From the NCBI RefSeq assembly GCF_000258175.1, contig NZ_JH636049.1, positions 4,688,135 through 4,752,134 on the forward strand: 64,000 nucleotides of DNA, read 5' to 3'. The DNA comes from Saccharomonospora xinjiangensis XJ-54. Its GTDB lineage: Bacteria; Actinomycetota; Actinomycetes; Mycobacteriales; Pseudonocardiaceae. Position numbers and translations under genes: made by a program. The notes below the pieces were generated by a model. It saw nothing but the letters and a program-made list of their open reading frames with translations, was not told the DNA's origin and searched no databases. This document shows, in pieces, positions 42,108 through 50,347 of this stretch; positions within the stretch are counted from its first letter, which is position 1, and every line of letters begins with the position of its first letter.

Positions 42108-43190
42108 TCACTCCTCGAAGTCCATCTCCTCCTCGTCGCCGCCGTCGAAGACCTCCTCCATGACCTCACCGAGCACCATGCCACCGACGACACCGGCGGC
42201 CGCACCTGCGATGACCCCGCCCATGCCGGAGCCCCTGTGCTCGTGGTGGTCGTACTGGCCTGGGTGCCCGTACTGGCCGGGGTGACCGCCGAAGGCGGGG
42301 TTACCGGGCTGGCCTGGGTGCCCGTACTGGCCAGGCTGGCCACCGAACGCGGGGTTACCGGGCTGGCCCGGGTATCCGGGCTGGCCACCGAACGCGGGAT
42401 TGCCGTAGTGGCCCGAGTGTCCACGCTGAGCGGCCTGCTCCAGCCACTGGCCGATCAACGCGGCCCAGTCCTGGTGCGGCGCGTCCGCGTGCGGGGCGGA
42501 GAACCGGCCGAACGTGTCGCCACCCTGGCGGAAGAGCCCGCCACGCTTGTCCGCCTCCAGCACCACGTGCAACTCGTGCGGTGTGGCGACGAAGGTCAGC
42601 TCCACCTGATTCAGGCTGCCCGCGAACGCCGGCGGCGGGAAGAACTCCAGCTCCTGGAAGAACGGAAGCTGCTGCGGCACACCGTACAACCGGCCCGCTT
42701 CCATGTCGGCGCTGTGGAAGCGGAAACCCAGCCTGCCGAAGGCTTCGAGGACCGCGTTCTGCGACGGCAGTGGATGCACCTCGACAGGATCGAGGTCGCC
42801 CTTGTCCGGAGCGCCCGCGATCACCAGCTCCGTCCGCACACCCACGGTCATGCCGGGAAGCCGGTTGCCGTCCACGGCCGTGATCGGGGTCTCCCACGGG
42901 ATCGTGAGCTGGAAGGGCACGGCGACAACCTGCTGCGCCGGAACGCGGACGCCGCGCTGGATCACGACCCTGTGGAACTCGCCGGTGCCCGCGAATTCGT
43001 GGTCACCGTGCTCCACCTCGACACGGGTGACGAGCGACAGCGCGATCTCACCGATTTCGGCGTCGTCGCTGCCGCCCTGGATCCGCACCTGCCCGGTGAC
43101 CGCCTGTCCCGGCACCGTGTGCGGGGTGTCCAGCACCGTGTCAACGGAAGGGCCGCCGACCCCGAACGCGCTGAGCAACCGTTTGAACAT
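42108..43190 (-). CDS. SPO0M (sporulation-control) family protein with Gly/Pro/Gln-rich repeats
   Basis: A 360-residue protein. Residues 1-240 are the arrestin-like SPO0M domain (MFKRLLSAFGVGGPSVDTVL, then VPGQAVTGQVRIQGGSDDAE and FHRVVIQRGVRVPAQ). Residues ~260-325 are a low-complexity repeat of GQPGNPAFGG and GQYGHPGQ units. The tail has a glycine-zipper-like hydrophobic stretch (GSGMGGVIAGAAAGVVGGMV) and ends acidic. In Bacillus, SpoOM tunes sporulation and cell division. Upstream GGAGG sits seven bases before ATG 43190. A bidirectional hairpin lies 200 bases upstream. Confidence 0.9.
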   Translation of the reverse strand: MFKRLLSAFGVGGPSVDTVLDTPHTVPGQAVTGQVRIQGGSDDAEIGEIALSLVTRVEVEHGDHEFAGTGEFHRVVIQRGVRVPAQQVVAVPFQLTIPWETPITAVDGNRLPGMTVGVRTELVIAGAPDKGDLDPVEVHPLPSQNAVLEAFGRLGFRFHSADMEAGRLYGVPQQLPFFQELEFFPPPAFAGSLNQVELTFVATPHELHVVLEADKRGGLFRQGGDTFGRFSAPHADAPHQDWAALIGQWLEQAAQRGHSGHYGNPAFGGQPGYPGQPGNPAFGGQPGQYGHPGQPGNPAFGGHPGQYGHPGQYDHHEHRGSGMGGVIAGAAAGVVGGMVLGEVMEEVFDGGDEEEMDFEE

Positions 43191-43390
43191 GGACGGTGTC
43201 CTCCTTGTGATAGGGAAGTGATGCACTGCGTGATGTGAATGTGACACAGAGCATACTGACGCCGTCGTGTTCACCGCCCGTAACCATGATGATGGTCACG
43301 ATCACGTGCGTTATCGCCTTTTCGCCGGTTTCCTGCCGGATTCGCCCATGCCTGCGGGAAGCGGGGGATGCCCGGGGAAGACAGTGAGAA

Positions 43391-43445
43391 CCGGGACTCC
43401 GGCGCGGGACGCCTCGGCGGAGGCTCCTGCGCACCGGAGTCCCGG
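43391..43445. terminator. Strong GC-rich hairpin after the monooxygenase gene
   Basis: Arms 43391-43406 (CCGGGACTCCGGCGCG) and 43430-43445 pair with a single mismatch. The loop itself contains GCCTC/GAGGC. It lies 36 bases past the stop of the leftward monooxygenase gene. No U-run follows. Terminator function is inferred. Confidence 0.6.
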
Positions 43446-43480
43446 AGTATCCAGAACCGACGTGCCGGTTCTGGAGGCGC

Positions 43481-45058
43481 TCAGGCCGAGCCCGGGGTCG
43501 GCGCCCCACCCACCGCGCGGAACAACGCCGGTGTCAGCTCGGCGGGATCGGTCACGACCGCCGCCGTGTAGGCGTCGGGCCTGATCAGCCACAGCTCGCC
43601 GGGTCGCGTGCCGAGCGCCTCGGTCACCACCCCGTCCTCGTCGAGGTCGGCGAGCGACAGCACCCGCACCGGCCACGGCACCGACGACACGTCGGGCGCC
43701 TCGGCTCCCTGCGCCACGAGCACGCAGAAGCCGTCGCGGAGCAGCTCGCGCAGGCGGGTGACCTCCGGCGCGGACACCGGGACGTCGGGCACGAGGATGC
43801 CCGGTCCCGACGGCGGCACCTGACCTCGGGGCGGGCGACCCGCGAACGGCCTTCCCGGGTCGGGCGTGGTGAGCGGCGAGGTGACGTACCAGAACGGCTC
43901 CGACAGTCTTCCGGAGTCCACTTTGGAGCGCAGCTCGGGGTCCGTCGCCGCGCCGGTCAGCACCGACTCACGCAGCGCCGCCTGCTCCTCGTCGTGCGGA
44001 ACGAGGAAGTCCATCGTGGCGGTGGTGACCTCGATGTTCTCCACCGCCGCCGCGTGCCGCTCGGTGTGGTACGTGTCGAGCAGCGACTCGTCGGCCCATC
44101 CGCGCAGCACGTAGGCGAGTTTCCACGCGACGTTCTCGGCGTCACCGACGCCCGAATTCAGTCCCCGCGCGCCGAACGGCGACACGAGGTGCGCACAGTC
44201 ACCGGCCAGCAGCACCCTGCCGACCCTGAACCGGTCGGCGACCCTGGAGTGGAACCGGTACACCGACTTCCACACGATCTCGTAGTCGGCGTCGCCCACG
44301 ATGGCGCGGATGCGGGCGTCGAGCGCCCCGCTGCGTTCCTCCTCGGCCAGGTCGTAGTCGCCGGGCACCTGCCAGTCGATCCGGAAGGTCGAGCCGGGGC
44401 ACGGGTGGATCAGCACCTGACGTCCCGGATTCCAGACCGGGTCGAACCAGAACCGCCGCTCCCGAGCCCAGCCGGGGAGATCGACCCGGATGTCGCAGAT
44501 GAGGAAGCGGTCGTCGAACGAGTGTCCTTCGAAGCGGACGCCGAGCGCGCTGCGCAGGTCCTCGCCGTGGGCGCCGGCGCAGGCGACCACGTAGTCGGCG
44601 ACGACCTGGTCGCCCGACTCGGTCGTGAGCCGCACGCTGTCGGCGTCCTGATCGATCCGGGCGACCTTGTGGTTCCAGCGCACGTCGATCAAGGGCTGCC
44701 GCTCGATCCGTTCGTCCAGGATCTCCTCGACCCTGGACTGCGAGATGTTGACGAACGGCGGGAAGTCCGACCTGCCCGCGTCCTCCATGCTCAGGGCGAA
44801 GAGCTCGGTATCCCTGTGGAACGTCCTCGCGATCGACCACGTGACGCCCTCATCGGCGATGCGGCGGCCCGCTCCCACCGACTCCCACACGTCGAGCACG
44901 TCGCGCTGCTGGCAGATAGCCTTGGAGCCGATCTTGTCGCGGCCGGGGCGGCCGTCGAGCAGCACAACGGGAACACCCCATCGCGCGAGCAGCAACGCCG
45001 TCGTCTGTCCCACCGGCCCGTTGCCGATCACCGCCACACTGCGGTCTCGCACCGTCAT
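43481..45058 (-). CDS. FAD-dependent aromatic-ring monooxygenase (PheA/TfdB/MhpA-like)
   Basis: A 525-residue class A flavoprotein hydroxylase. VAVIGNGPVGQTTALLLARW (~residues 8-27) binds the FAD ADP moiety. VVACAGAHGEDLRSALG is the DG-like motif, and RVLLAGDCAHLVSPFGARGL (~residues 283-302) is the GD motif for the FAD ribityl chain. A thioredoxin-like C-terminal domain follows. Members hydroxylate phenolic compounds using NAD(P)H. It is 13 bases downstream of the MBL-fold gene and shares its direction. An aromatic catabolism role is inferred; the substrate is unknown. Confidence 0.9.
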   Translation of the reverse strand: MTVRDRSVAVIGNGPVGQTTALLLARWGVPVVLLDGRPGRDKIGSKAICQQRDVLDVWESVGAGRRIADEGVTWSIARTFHRDTELFALSMEDAGRSDFPPFVNISQSRVEEILDERIERQPLIDVRWNHKVARIDQDADSVRLTTESGDQVVADYVVACAGAHGEDLRSALGVRFEGHSFDDRFLICDIRVDLPGWARERRFWFDPVWNPGRQVLIHPCPGSTFRIDWQVPGDYDLAEEERSGALDARIRAIVGDADYEIVWKSVYRFHSRVADRFRVGRVLLAGDCAHLVSPFGARGLNSGVGDAENVAWKLAYVLRGWADESLLDTYHTERHAAAVENIEVTTATMDFLVPHDEEQAALRESVLTGAATDPELRSKVDSGRLSEPFWYVTSPLTTPDPGRPFAGRPPRGQVPPSGPGILVPDVPVSAPEVTRLRELLRDGFCVLVAQGAEAPDVSSVPWPVRVLSLADLDEDGVVTEALGTRPGELWLIRPDAYTAAVVTDPAELTPALFRAVGGAPTPGSA

Positions 45059-45071
45059 CGCCTCCGTCACG

Positions 45072-46034
45072 TCAGTCCTGCAGAAGGTCCCAGATCTCAC
45101 GGTCACGTTCGGCCGTCCAGATCACCGGCCGCTCGATCCCGGACAGCTCGTCCCAGAGGCGGGACACGTCGAAGGGCAGGCAGTGCTCGAAGATCGGCCA
45201 CCGGCCGTAACGGGGGTTCAGCGCCGCGTGCGTGCGCTCGAACGCCTCCTTGAGCGTGCCGCCCGCGTCGTGAACGGCACCGACCTCACGGATCATCACG
45301 CGCAGGAAGTCCCTGGTCTGCTCGATGGCGGCGTCCACCGCTTCCCTGCCCCTGCTCACCGCACCCCGGCCGCCGACGAGTGCCTCCGCGCCGAACTCCT
45401 TCACACGGTCGAGCGTCGTGGACGCCCATTCGCGGTGGTAGGCGTCGCCCGTGTACAGGGCCGCCTCGGCCTCGACCAGGTCACCGGCGAACAGGATGCG
45501 ATGCTTCGGCAACCACGCCACGACGTCGCCCTCGGTGTGCCCGCGACCGCAGTACTGGAGAACCAGATCGCCCCTGTCGCCGCCGAGGTCGATGGTCAGC
45601 CGGTCGGAGAACGTCACCGCGGGCCAGGTCAGCCCCGGCACCGAATCCGCGGCCTTGGCCAGCCTCGGCATGCGCGCGAACTCGCTCTCCCAGTCCTCGC
45701 GACCGCGTTCGGCCACGAGCGCGCGGGTGTTCTCGTGTGCCACGATCACTTCGGCGTCGAACGCCGACGCGCCGAGCACGCGCACAGCGTGGTAGTGCGA
45801 CAGCACCAGGTAGCGCACCGGTTTGTCGGTGTGTTCCCGCAGCATGGCCAGCCAGTCGCGGGCCGCGACAGGGGTGGCCATCGCCTCGAAACAGACGAGG
45901 AAGTCCTCACCCTCGACCGCACCGACGTTGGGGTCGCCGTCCGCGGTCAGCGCGTAGACGCCGTCGGCGAGCACCTCCAGCTTCTGTTCCTTCTCGTCCA
46001 GATCCGCGGACGAGGCGAACGCCCTCCGAGCCAT
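45072..46034 (-). CDS. MBL-fold metallo-hydrolase with altered HxHxDH motif
   Basis: A 320-residue metallo-beta-lactamase-fold protein. The canonical HxHxDH signature reads SHYHAVRVLG (~residue 80), so the metal-2 Asp and His are replaced. QYCGRGHTEGDVVAWLP has the next His, and LFAGDLVEAEAALYTGD the bridging Asp. It may bind one metal or have changed chemistry. Alanine-rich helices end the protein. It is the first gene of a leftward pair with the monooxygenase. ATG 46034 follows GGAGG by six bases. Confidence 0.85.
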   Translation of the reverse strand: MARRAFASSADLDEKEQKLEVLADGVYALTADGDPNVGAVEGEDFLVCFEAMATPVAARDWLAMLREHTDKPVRYLVLSHYHAVRVLGASAFDAEVIVAHENTRALVAERGREDWESEFARMPRLAKAADSVPGLTWPAVTFSDRLTIDLGGDRGDLVLQYCGRGHTEGDVVAWLPKHRILFAGDLVEAEAALYTGDAYHREWASTTLDRVKEFGAEALVGGRGAVSRGREAVDAAIEQTRDFLRVMIREVGAVHDAGGTLKEAFERTHAALNPRYGRWPIFEHCLPFDVSRLWDELSGIERPVIWTAERDREIWDLLQD

Positions 46035-46418
46035 GACGCCTCCGATGATTAACGTCTTAACTATCTTCGGGCAGAGAGTAGATCCCCGAGCAGCGGAACG
46101 GAAGACCGGAGCTCGATTCCGCTCCGCTTCGCGGCCGGTTCGTGTCCTGGGACGACCCCGGGCGCCCCCGCTGCCCCACGTGTCCCAACTGCCCCGTTCC
46201 CGTGTTGTGCTGCGGCTTTCCGGCACTGTCGCTGTATCGTGACCGTCTGGCCACCGTGCGGAAGCACGACGGGCGCCCCGGCCGTCAGGCCACTCATCGC
46301 ACCGGATCTCTCACTGAAAGTGTCTGGTCACAGGTCTGCCACTGGGGGCTGACGAGCGACGGTAAATGTGCTTAGTATCTGCCCACTCGTCGCAATTCCC
46401 CTGAACAACGGAGTTCCC
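46035..46418. promoter_or_regulatory. Divergent control region for the monooxygenase/MBL pair and the MHS transporter
   Basis: A 384-bp region between divergent starts. TTAA-CGTC-TTAA (46049-46060) lies about 14 bases upstream of the MBL start, overlapping a possible leftward -10 (GATAGT) and so placed to act as an operator. On the right, TTAGTAT near 46374 is a candidate -10 for the transporter. No regulator gene is adjacent. Confidence 0.5.
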
Positions 46419-47747
46419 ATGGCCGCACCGACGTCGGCACCCTCCAGGGCCGCACTGTCGAAAGAGGAACGCAAAGTCCTCTGGAGCACGCTCGCTGGCA
46501 CGTCGATCGAGTGGTACGACTTCTTCATCTACGCCCAGGCTGCCGGCCTGGTGCTCGCACCTCTGTTCTTCGAGCCACTGAGCAAGGACTCCCCCGGACT
46601 GGCCACCATCATCTCGCTGGCCACCATCGGCATCAGTTTCCTCTTCCGCCCGCTCGGCGCCATCGTGGCAGGCCGCTTCGGCGACCGGCTGGGCCGCAAG
46701 AAGATGCTGGTCTTCACTCTGGTGACGATGGGCGCCGCGACCGCCCTCATCGGACTGTTGCCCACGTACACCGAAATCGGCCTTGCCGCGCCGATCGTGC
46801 TGATGCTGCTGCGCATCGTCCAGGGCTTCTCCGCGGGCGGTGAGTGGGGCGGCGCCGCACTGATGTCCGTGGAACACGCGCCGGTGAACCGGCGAGGTCT
46901 GTTCGGCGCGTACCCGCAGATCGGTGTCCCGATCGGCATGATCCTGGCCACCGGTGTGCTGTGGACGATGACCACCGTGACCACCCCGGAGCAGTTCGAG
47001 GCGTGGGGCTGGCGGGTGCCGTTCCTGGTGTCCGTGCTGCTGGTCGGCATCGGCTACGCCATCCGCCGCTCGGTGGAGGAAAGCCCGGTCTTCAAGGAGA
47101 TGCTGGAGCGCAAGAAAGCGTCGTCGGCGCCGCTGCGCGACCTCTTCCGCCGCAATGCCAAGCAGGTTCTGCTCACCGCGCTGATCTTCGTGGCCAACAA
47201 CGCCGCCGGTTACCTCGTCATCGCGTACTTCATCTCTTACGGGACGAAGGTGCTGGAGATGCCGAGGCCGTCGGTGCTGCTCGCCGCCGTGTTCGCCTCC
47301 CTCGGCTGGTTGATCTTCACGCTCTACGGCGGCGCGCTGTCCGACCGCCTCGGGCGCGTGCGGACGTTCCAGATCGGCTACGCCTTCGTGTTCGTGTGGA
47401 TGCTGCCGATGTTCTGGCTCATCGACCTCGGCAACATCATCGTGTTCGCGCTGGCGCTGTTCGTGCTGACGTTCGGGCTCGGCCTGTCGTACGGACCCAT
47501 GTCGGCGATGTACGCGGAGATGTTCCCGGTGTCGGTGCGCTACTCCGGTGTGTCGATCGGGTACGCGCTCGGCGCGATCCTCGGCGGCGCGTTCGCCCCG
47601 ATGATCGCGGAGCTGCTCATGCAGAAGACCGGATGGTCGGGCTCCATCGGCATCTACATCATGGTTCTGGCGGTGGTGTCCTTCGCCGGCGCCTCGGCCG
47701 TCAAGGAGCCGAAGGGCGTCGATTTGGGCATCGCGAAGAACGACTGA
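46419..47747 (+). CDS. MFS transporter, metabolite:H+ symporter (MHS) type
   Basis: A 442-residue protein with twelve predicted transmembrane helices. GTSIEWYDFFIYAQAAGLVL (~residues 28-47) is the MHS-family first helix seen in ShiA, KgtP and ProP. GDRLGRKKMLVFTLVTMGAA (~residue 89) is the inter-helix MFS motif, and GFSAGGEWGGAALMSVEHAP (~residue 137) is typical of the subfamily. Members import organic acids such as shikimate or benzoates with protons. Divergent placement from the ring hydroxylase suggests uptake of its aromatic-acid substrate, an inference. A repeat array and a hairpin terminator follow. Confidence 0.92.
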   Translation: MAAPTSAPSRAALSKEERKVLWSTLAGTSIEWYDFFIYAQAAGLVLAPLFFEPLSKDSPGLATIISLATIGISFLFRPLGAIVAGRFGDRLGRKKMLVFTLVTMGAATALIGLLPTYTEIGLAAPIVLMLLRIVQGFSAGGEWGGAALMSVEHAPVNRRGLFGAYPQIGVPIGMILATGVLWTMTTVTTPEQFEAWGWRVPFLVSVLLVGIGYAIRRSVEESPVFKEMLERKKASSAPLRDLFRRNAKQVLLTALIFVANNAAGYLVIAYFISYGTKVLEMPRPSVLLAAVFASLGWLIFTLYGGALSDRLGRVRTFQIGYAFVFVWMLPMFWLIDLGNIIVFALALFVLTFGLGLSYGPMSAMYAEMFPVSVRYSGVSIGYALGAILGGAFAPMIAELLMQKTGWSGSIGIYIMVLAVVSFAGASAVKEPKGVDLGIAKND

Positions 47748-47753
47748 AACCAC

Positions 47754-47837
47754 GCGTGTCCGCACTTCCCGCACGCGTGTCCGCACCTCTCGCACGGGTG
47801 TCCGCAGTTCCTGCACGCGTGTCCGCACTTCTCGCAC
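47754..47837. repeat. 21-bp tandem repeat array F (4 units plus a decayed fifth)
   Basis: Four exact-length units start at 47754, 47775, 47796 and 47817, all in the GCGTGTCCGCAC orientation. The first begins six bases after the transporter's stop. A fifth begins at 47838 but decays after GCGTGTC. The array lies between the stop codon and the terminator at 47919, so it should be transcribed in the 3' UTR. Confidence 0.9.
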
Positions 47838-47918
47838 GCGTGTCGGAAGAACTGACGCGGGCACCCGTGTGATCAGCGGACCCGGCGGTCCAGGTGGGGC
47901 GCGGGCACAGAATCAGCA

Positions 47919-47955
47919 GCGAACGGCGGCGAGACCGGTTCTCGCCGCCGTTCGC
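47919..47955 (+). terminator. Intrinsic terminator of the MHS transporter gene
   Basis: A perfect 16-bp stem (47919-47934 with 47940-47955, arm GCGAACGGCGGCGAGA) with a five-base loop, CCGGT, followed by TTT. It is the most convincing terminator in the window. It lies 172 bases past the stop, beyond the repeat array. Confidence 0.85.
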
Positions 47956-48108
47956 TTTGCCTGAAGGTCCGCTTCCCGCAGCGCAGTGATCGCACTCCAC
48001 GCGGCAACGGCAGGCAGGTCGGCCTTCCCCCGCTCCGCCGGTGAGGCGGACGTCTTCTCCGCCGCACGACCACAACCGGTGACCTGGCACACAGAAGGCT
48101 GCCACCCT

Positions 48109-48213
48109 GTGCATCAGGTGCCGACACCCGTGCATCAGGTGCCGACACCCGCGCATGAAGTGCAAAGACCTGTGCGGGAAGTGCCGACAATCGTGCACAC
48201 AGTGCGGACACGC
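48109..48213. repeat. 21-bp tandem repeat array G (5 units)
   Basis: Five 21-bp units start at 48109, 48130, 48151, 48172 and 48193 in the GTGC…ACAC orientation. The first two are identical (core GTGCATCAGGTGCCGACAC); the third is strongly diverged. The array lies 78 bases upstream of the SnoaL-like start and could be within that gene's promoter region. Confidence 0.88.
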
Positions 48214-48290
48214 GCGCACGGTTTGGGACGGCGCCGTTGCCAGTCGTTCGACAGATGCCCGGGCACGCTCGCCGCTCATACCGTGTGGGC

Positions 48291-48743
48291 ATGGATCTCA
48301 CCGGTCAACACGGGCCTTCGGCCGACATCCGTCCCCTTGCCATCACCGAACCTCTCGGCGAATCGGACGAGGCCGCCCTGCGTGCCCTCGTGCAGGACAT
48401 CGAGACCGGGTTCAACGAGAAGCGTCCCGACATCCTCGACGGCGCGTTCACCGAGGACACCGTCGTCGTGGTGCCGGACGGCACTCTGATCCGGGGCTGG
48501 AGCGATCTCATCGCCTACCACACACGGCGCCTGTCCTCGGTGGTGCACGACTGGCGAATCCGGGCGAACGTCCTCGGAATCGCCCGCATCGACCGTGACA
48601 CCGCGATCGTCCACATGCGGCAGGACATGGACACGGCGGAACGGTCGTTCGCCAATCACGGGACGATCGTGGCCGTTCGCAGGGACGGCCGGTGGTGGAT
48701 CGCCGCGCTGCACAACACCAACGTCACCAGCGTCGAGCAGTGA
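48291..48743 (+). CDS. SnoaL-like / DUF4440 family protein
   Basis: A 150-residue alpha+beta cone-fold protein. DEAALRALVQDIETGFNEKR (~residues 23-42) begins the SnoaL/NTF2-like domain. VVVVPDGTLIRGWSDLIAYH and TAIVHMRQDMDTAER give the strand core, and GRWWIAALHNTNV ends it. Roles range from polyketide cyclases to binding proteins; no catalytic set is clear. The gene is followed 14 bases later by the NmrA gene in the same direction, suggesting an operon. Confidence 0.82.
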   Translation: MDLTGQHGPSADIRPLAITEPLGESDEAALRALVQDIETGFNEKRPDILDGAFTEDTVVVVPDGTLIRGWSDLIAYHTRRLSSVVHDWRIRANVLGIARIDRDTAIVHMRQDMDTAERSFANHGTIVAVRRDGRWWIAALHNTNVTSVEQ

Positions 48744-48757
48744 AGGGAACATCGACC

Positions 48758-49597
48758 ATGGTCATGGTGGTTTTCGGGGCCACGGGCAACATCGGCCGCC
48801 CTGTCGCCGCGGGTCTTCGCGCGGCGGGGCACGAGGTCAGGGTGACGACGCGCGATCCCGGCTCGGCCGCGTTCCCACCCGGCTGGCACGTCGTGGCCGC
48901 CGACCTGCTCCGGCCCGAAACCCTCCCCGCGGCGCTGGAGGGCGCCGACGGCGTGTTCGTCTACGCCGTCGAGGAGGGCGCTCGCGAGTTCGCTCGCGCG
49001 GCGGAGAAGGCTGGCGTGCGGCACGTGGTGTTGCTGTCGTCCGAGGCTGTCACTCACGAAGGAGCCGAGGACTCGCCGATCGCGCGCCAGCACCGTACCG
49101 TCGAGGTCGCGCTTGAGGAGTCCACACTCGACTGGACGTTTCTGCGTCCAGGCCTGCTGGCCACCAACACCCGCTGGTGCTGGCAACGACCGATCCGGGA
49201 GGCCGACCGGGTCCGGCTGCCCTACCCCGGCGCGCACACCGCACCCGTTCACGAGGACGATCTCGCGGCACTCGCGGTCACCGCGCTGACCAGGCCGGGA
49301 CACGAGCGCCGCGCCTACCGTGTGCTCGGCCCCGAATCGCTGACGCTGGCCGAGCAGATCCAACACGTCGCCGAGGCACGGGGGCGGGCCATCACAGTCG
49401 AGCACGTGACACCTGACGAGGCGCGGGCAGAACTCGGCGCCATGATGCCCGAGGTGGCGGTCGAGGCGATGCTCGCGCACTGGGCGGCGCAGGACGGCAG
49501 GCGCGCCGAGATCTCGACCGTCGTGGAGGAGGTCACGGGTCGTCCTGGGCGCACGTTCGCCGAGTGGGCCGCCGACCACGCCGCCGACTTCCTGTGA
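48758..49597 (+). CDS. NmrA-like NAD(P)-binding protein
   Basis: A 279-residue atypical short-chain dehydrogenase. MVMVVFGATGNIGRPVAAGL (residues 1-20) binds NAD(P). VRHVVLLSSEAVTHEGAEDS and LDWTFLRPGLLATNTRWCWQ follow the NmrA pattern; the usual YxxxK pair is missing. Many members are redox sensors or quinone reductases rather than classical dehydrogenases. ATG 48758 follows GAAGGG with the stop of the SnoaL-like gene close upstream. Confidence 0.87.
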   Translation: MVMVVFGATGNIGRPVAAGLRAAGHEVRVTTRDPGSAAFPPGWHVVAADLLRPETLPAALEGADGVFVYAVEEGAREFARAAEKAGVRHVVLLSSEAVTHEGAEDSPIARQHRTVEVALEESTLDWTFLRPGLLATNTRWCWQRPIREADRVRLPYPGAHTAPVHEDDLAALAVTALTRPGHERRAYRVLGPESLTLAEQIQHVAEARGRAITVEHVTPDEARAELGAMMPEVAVEAMLAHWAAQDGRRAEISTVVEEVTGRPGRTFAEWAADHAADFL

Positions 49598-49678
49598 CGA
49601 CGTGGCGGCATCGGAGGTCGGCGCGCCCCGACACGTGGCGGCATCGACGAGCACAGCGTCGGGCGCGCGCCGATAGGC

Positions 49679-49823
49679 GTGCACAAAACGCGAACACGCG
49701 CAGAGGAGTGCCGACGCACGTACACAGACTGCGGACGCACGCATACAGAGTGCAGACAACGTGCATAAAGTGCGGGCACGCGCGCACCAGCTGCAAACAC
49801 CCGTGCACAGGGTGCGGACACGG
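49679..49823. repeat. 21-bp tandem repeat array H (7 diverged units)
   Basis: Seven units (five of 21 bp and two of 20 bp) run from 49679 to 49823 in the GTGC…ACAC orientation. They are the most diverged in the window. The last unit (49803-49823) is close to consensus. The array lies between the convergent NmrA and MarR genes. Confidence 0.75.
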
Positions 49824-49840
49824 GTGACGGCCCCGGGCGA

Positions 49841-50299
49841 TCAGGGGTTCGCCGCGGCCCTTCGGGTTGCCGCGATGACCCTGCCCAGGGTCTCGTGCAG
49901 TTCCTGCAGCTCGCCGACCTCCATGCCGAGCCGCTCGACGATCTGGTACGGGATCTTCTCCGCCTCGGCGCGCAGCGCCCTCCCCGACTCGGTGAGATCG
50001 ACGGCGAGCGCACGCTCGTCGGCGCGGTCGCGGTCGCGGGTGACGTAGCCGAGGGCCTCAAGCCGCTTGAGCAATGGCGACAGTGTCGCCGGTTCCGCAC
50101 ACAGCAGCTCACTGAGCGACTTGATCGACATCGGGGCGTTCTCCCACAACGCCAGCAGCACCAGGTATTGCGGATGGGTCAGGCCGTACGGCTTCAGCAA
50201 CGGCCGGTAGAGCCCGATGACGCTGCGGGACGCGACAGAGAGCGCGAAGCACACCTGCCGGTCGAGCGCCAGCGGGTCGTCGCCCAGGTCGATCTGCAT
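49841..50299 (-). CDS. OhrR-type MarR family regulator
   Basis: A 152-residue winged-helix repressor. DRQVCFALSVASRSVIGLYR (~residues 13-32) and YGLTHPQYLVLLALWE match OhrR proteins, including the N-terminal cysteine that senses organic hydroperoxides. MSIKSLSELLCAEPATLSPL is the recognition region. OhrR normally represses an adjacent ohr peroxiredoxin gene, but none is next to it here; the divergent gene encodes a DUF5313 protein. Start may be ATG 50299 or one of two codons just upstream. Confidence 0.85.
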   Translation of the reverse strand: MQIDLGDDPLALDRQVCFALSVASRSVIGLYRPLLKPYGLTHPQYLVLLALWENAPMSIKSLSELLCAEPATLSPLLKRLEALGYVTRDRDRADERALAVDLTESGRALRAEAEKIPYQIVERLGMEVGELQELHETLGRVIAATRRAAANP

Positions 50300-50347
50300 C
50301 CACACCATCCTAAAACGTTTAATGCACTAACTGTTAGGGTGCTGAGC
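50300..50347. promoter_or_regulatory. OhrR/DUF5313 divergent promoter with TTAATGCACTAA dyad
   Basis: A 48-bp AT-rich gap between divergent starts. AACGTTTAATGCACTAACTG contains an imperfect dyad, TTAATGCACTAA. It is the natural operator position for the MarR/OhrR protein on itself and on the DUF5313 gene. Confidence 0.5.

Noticed and set aside
46311..47864. A 517-codon frame antisense to the MHS transporter
   Set aside because: His/Arg/Gln-rich shadow of a clear membrane protein gene.
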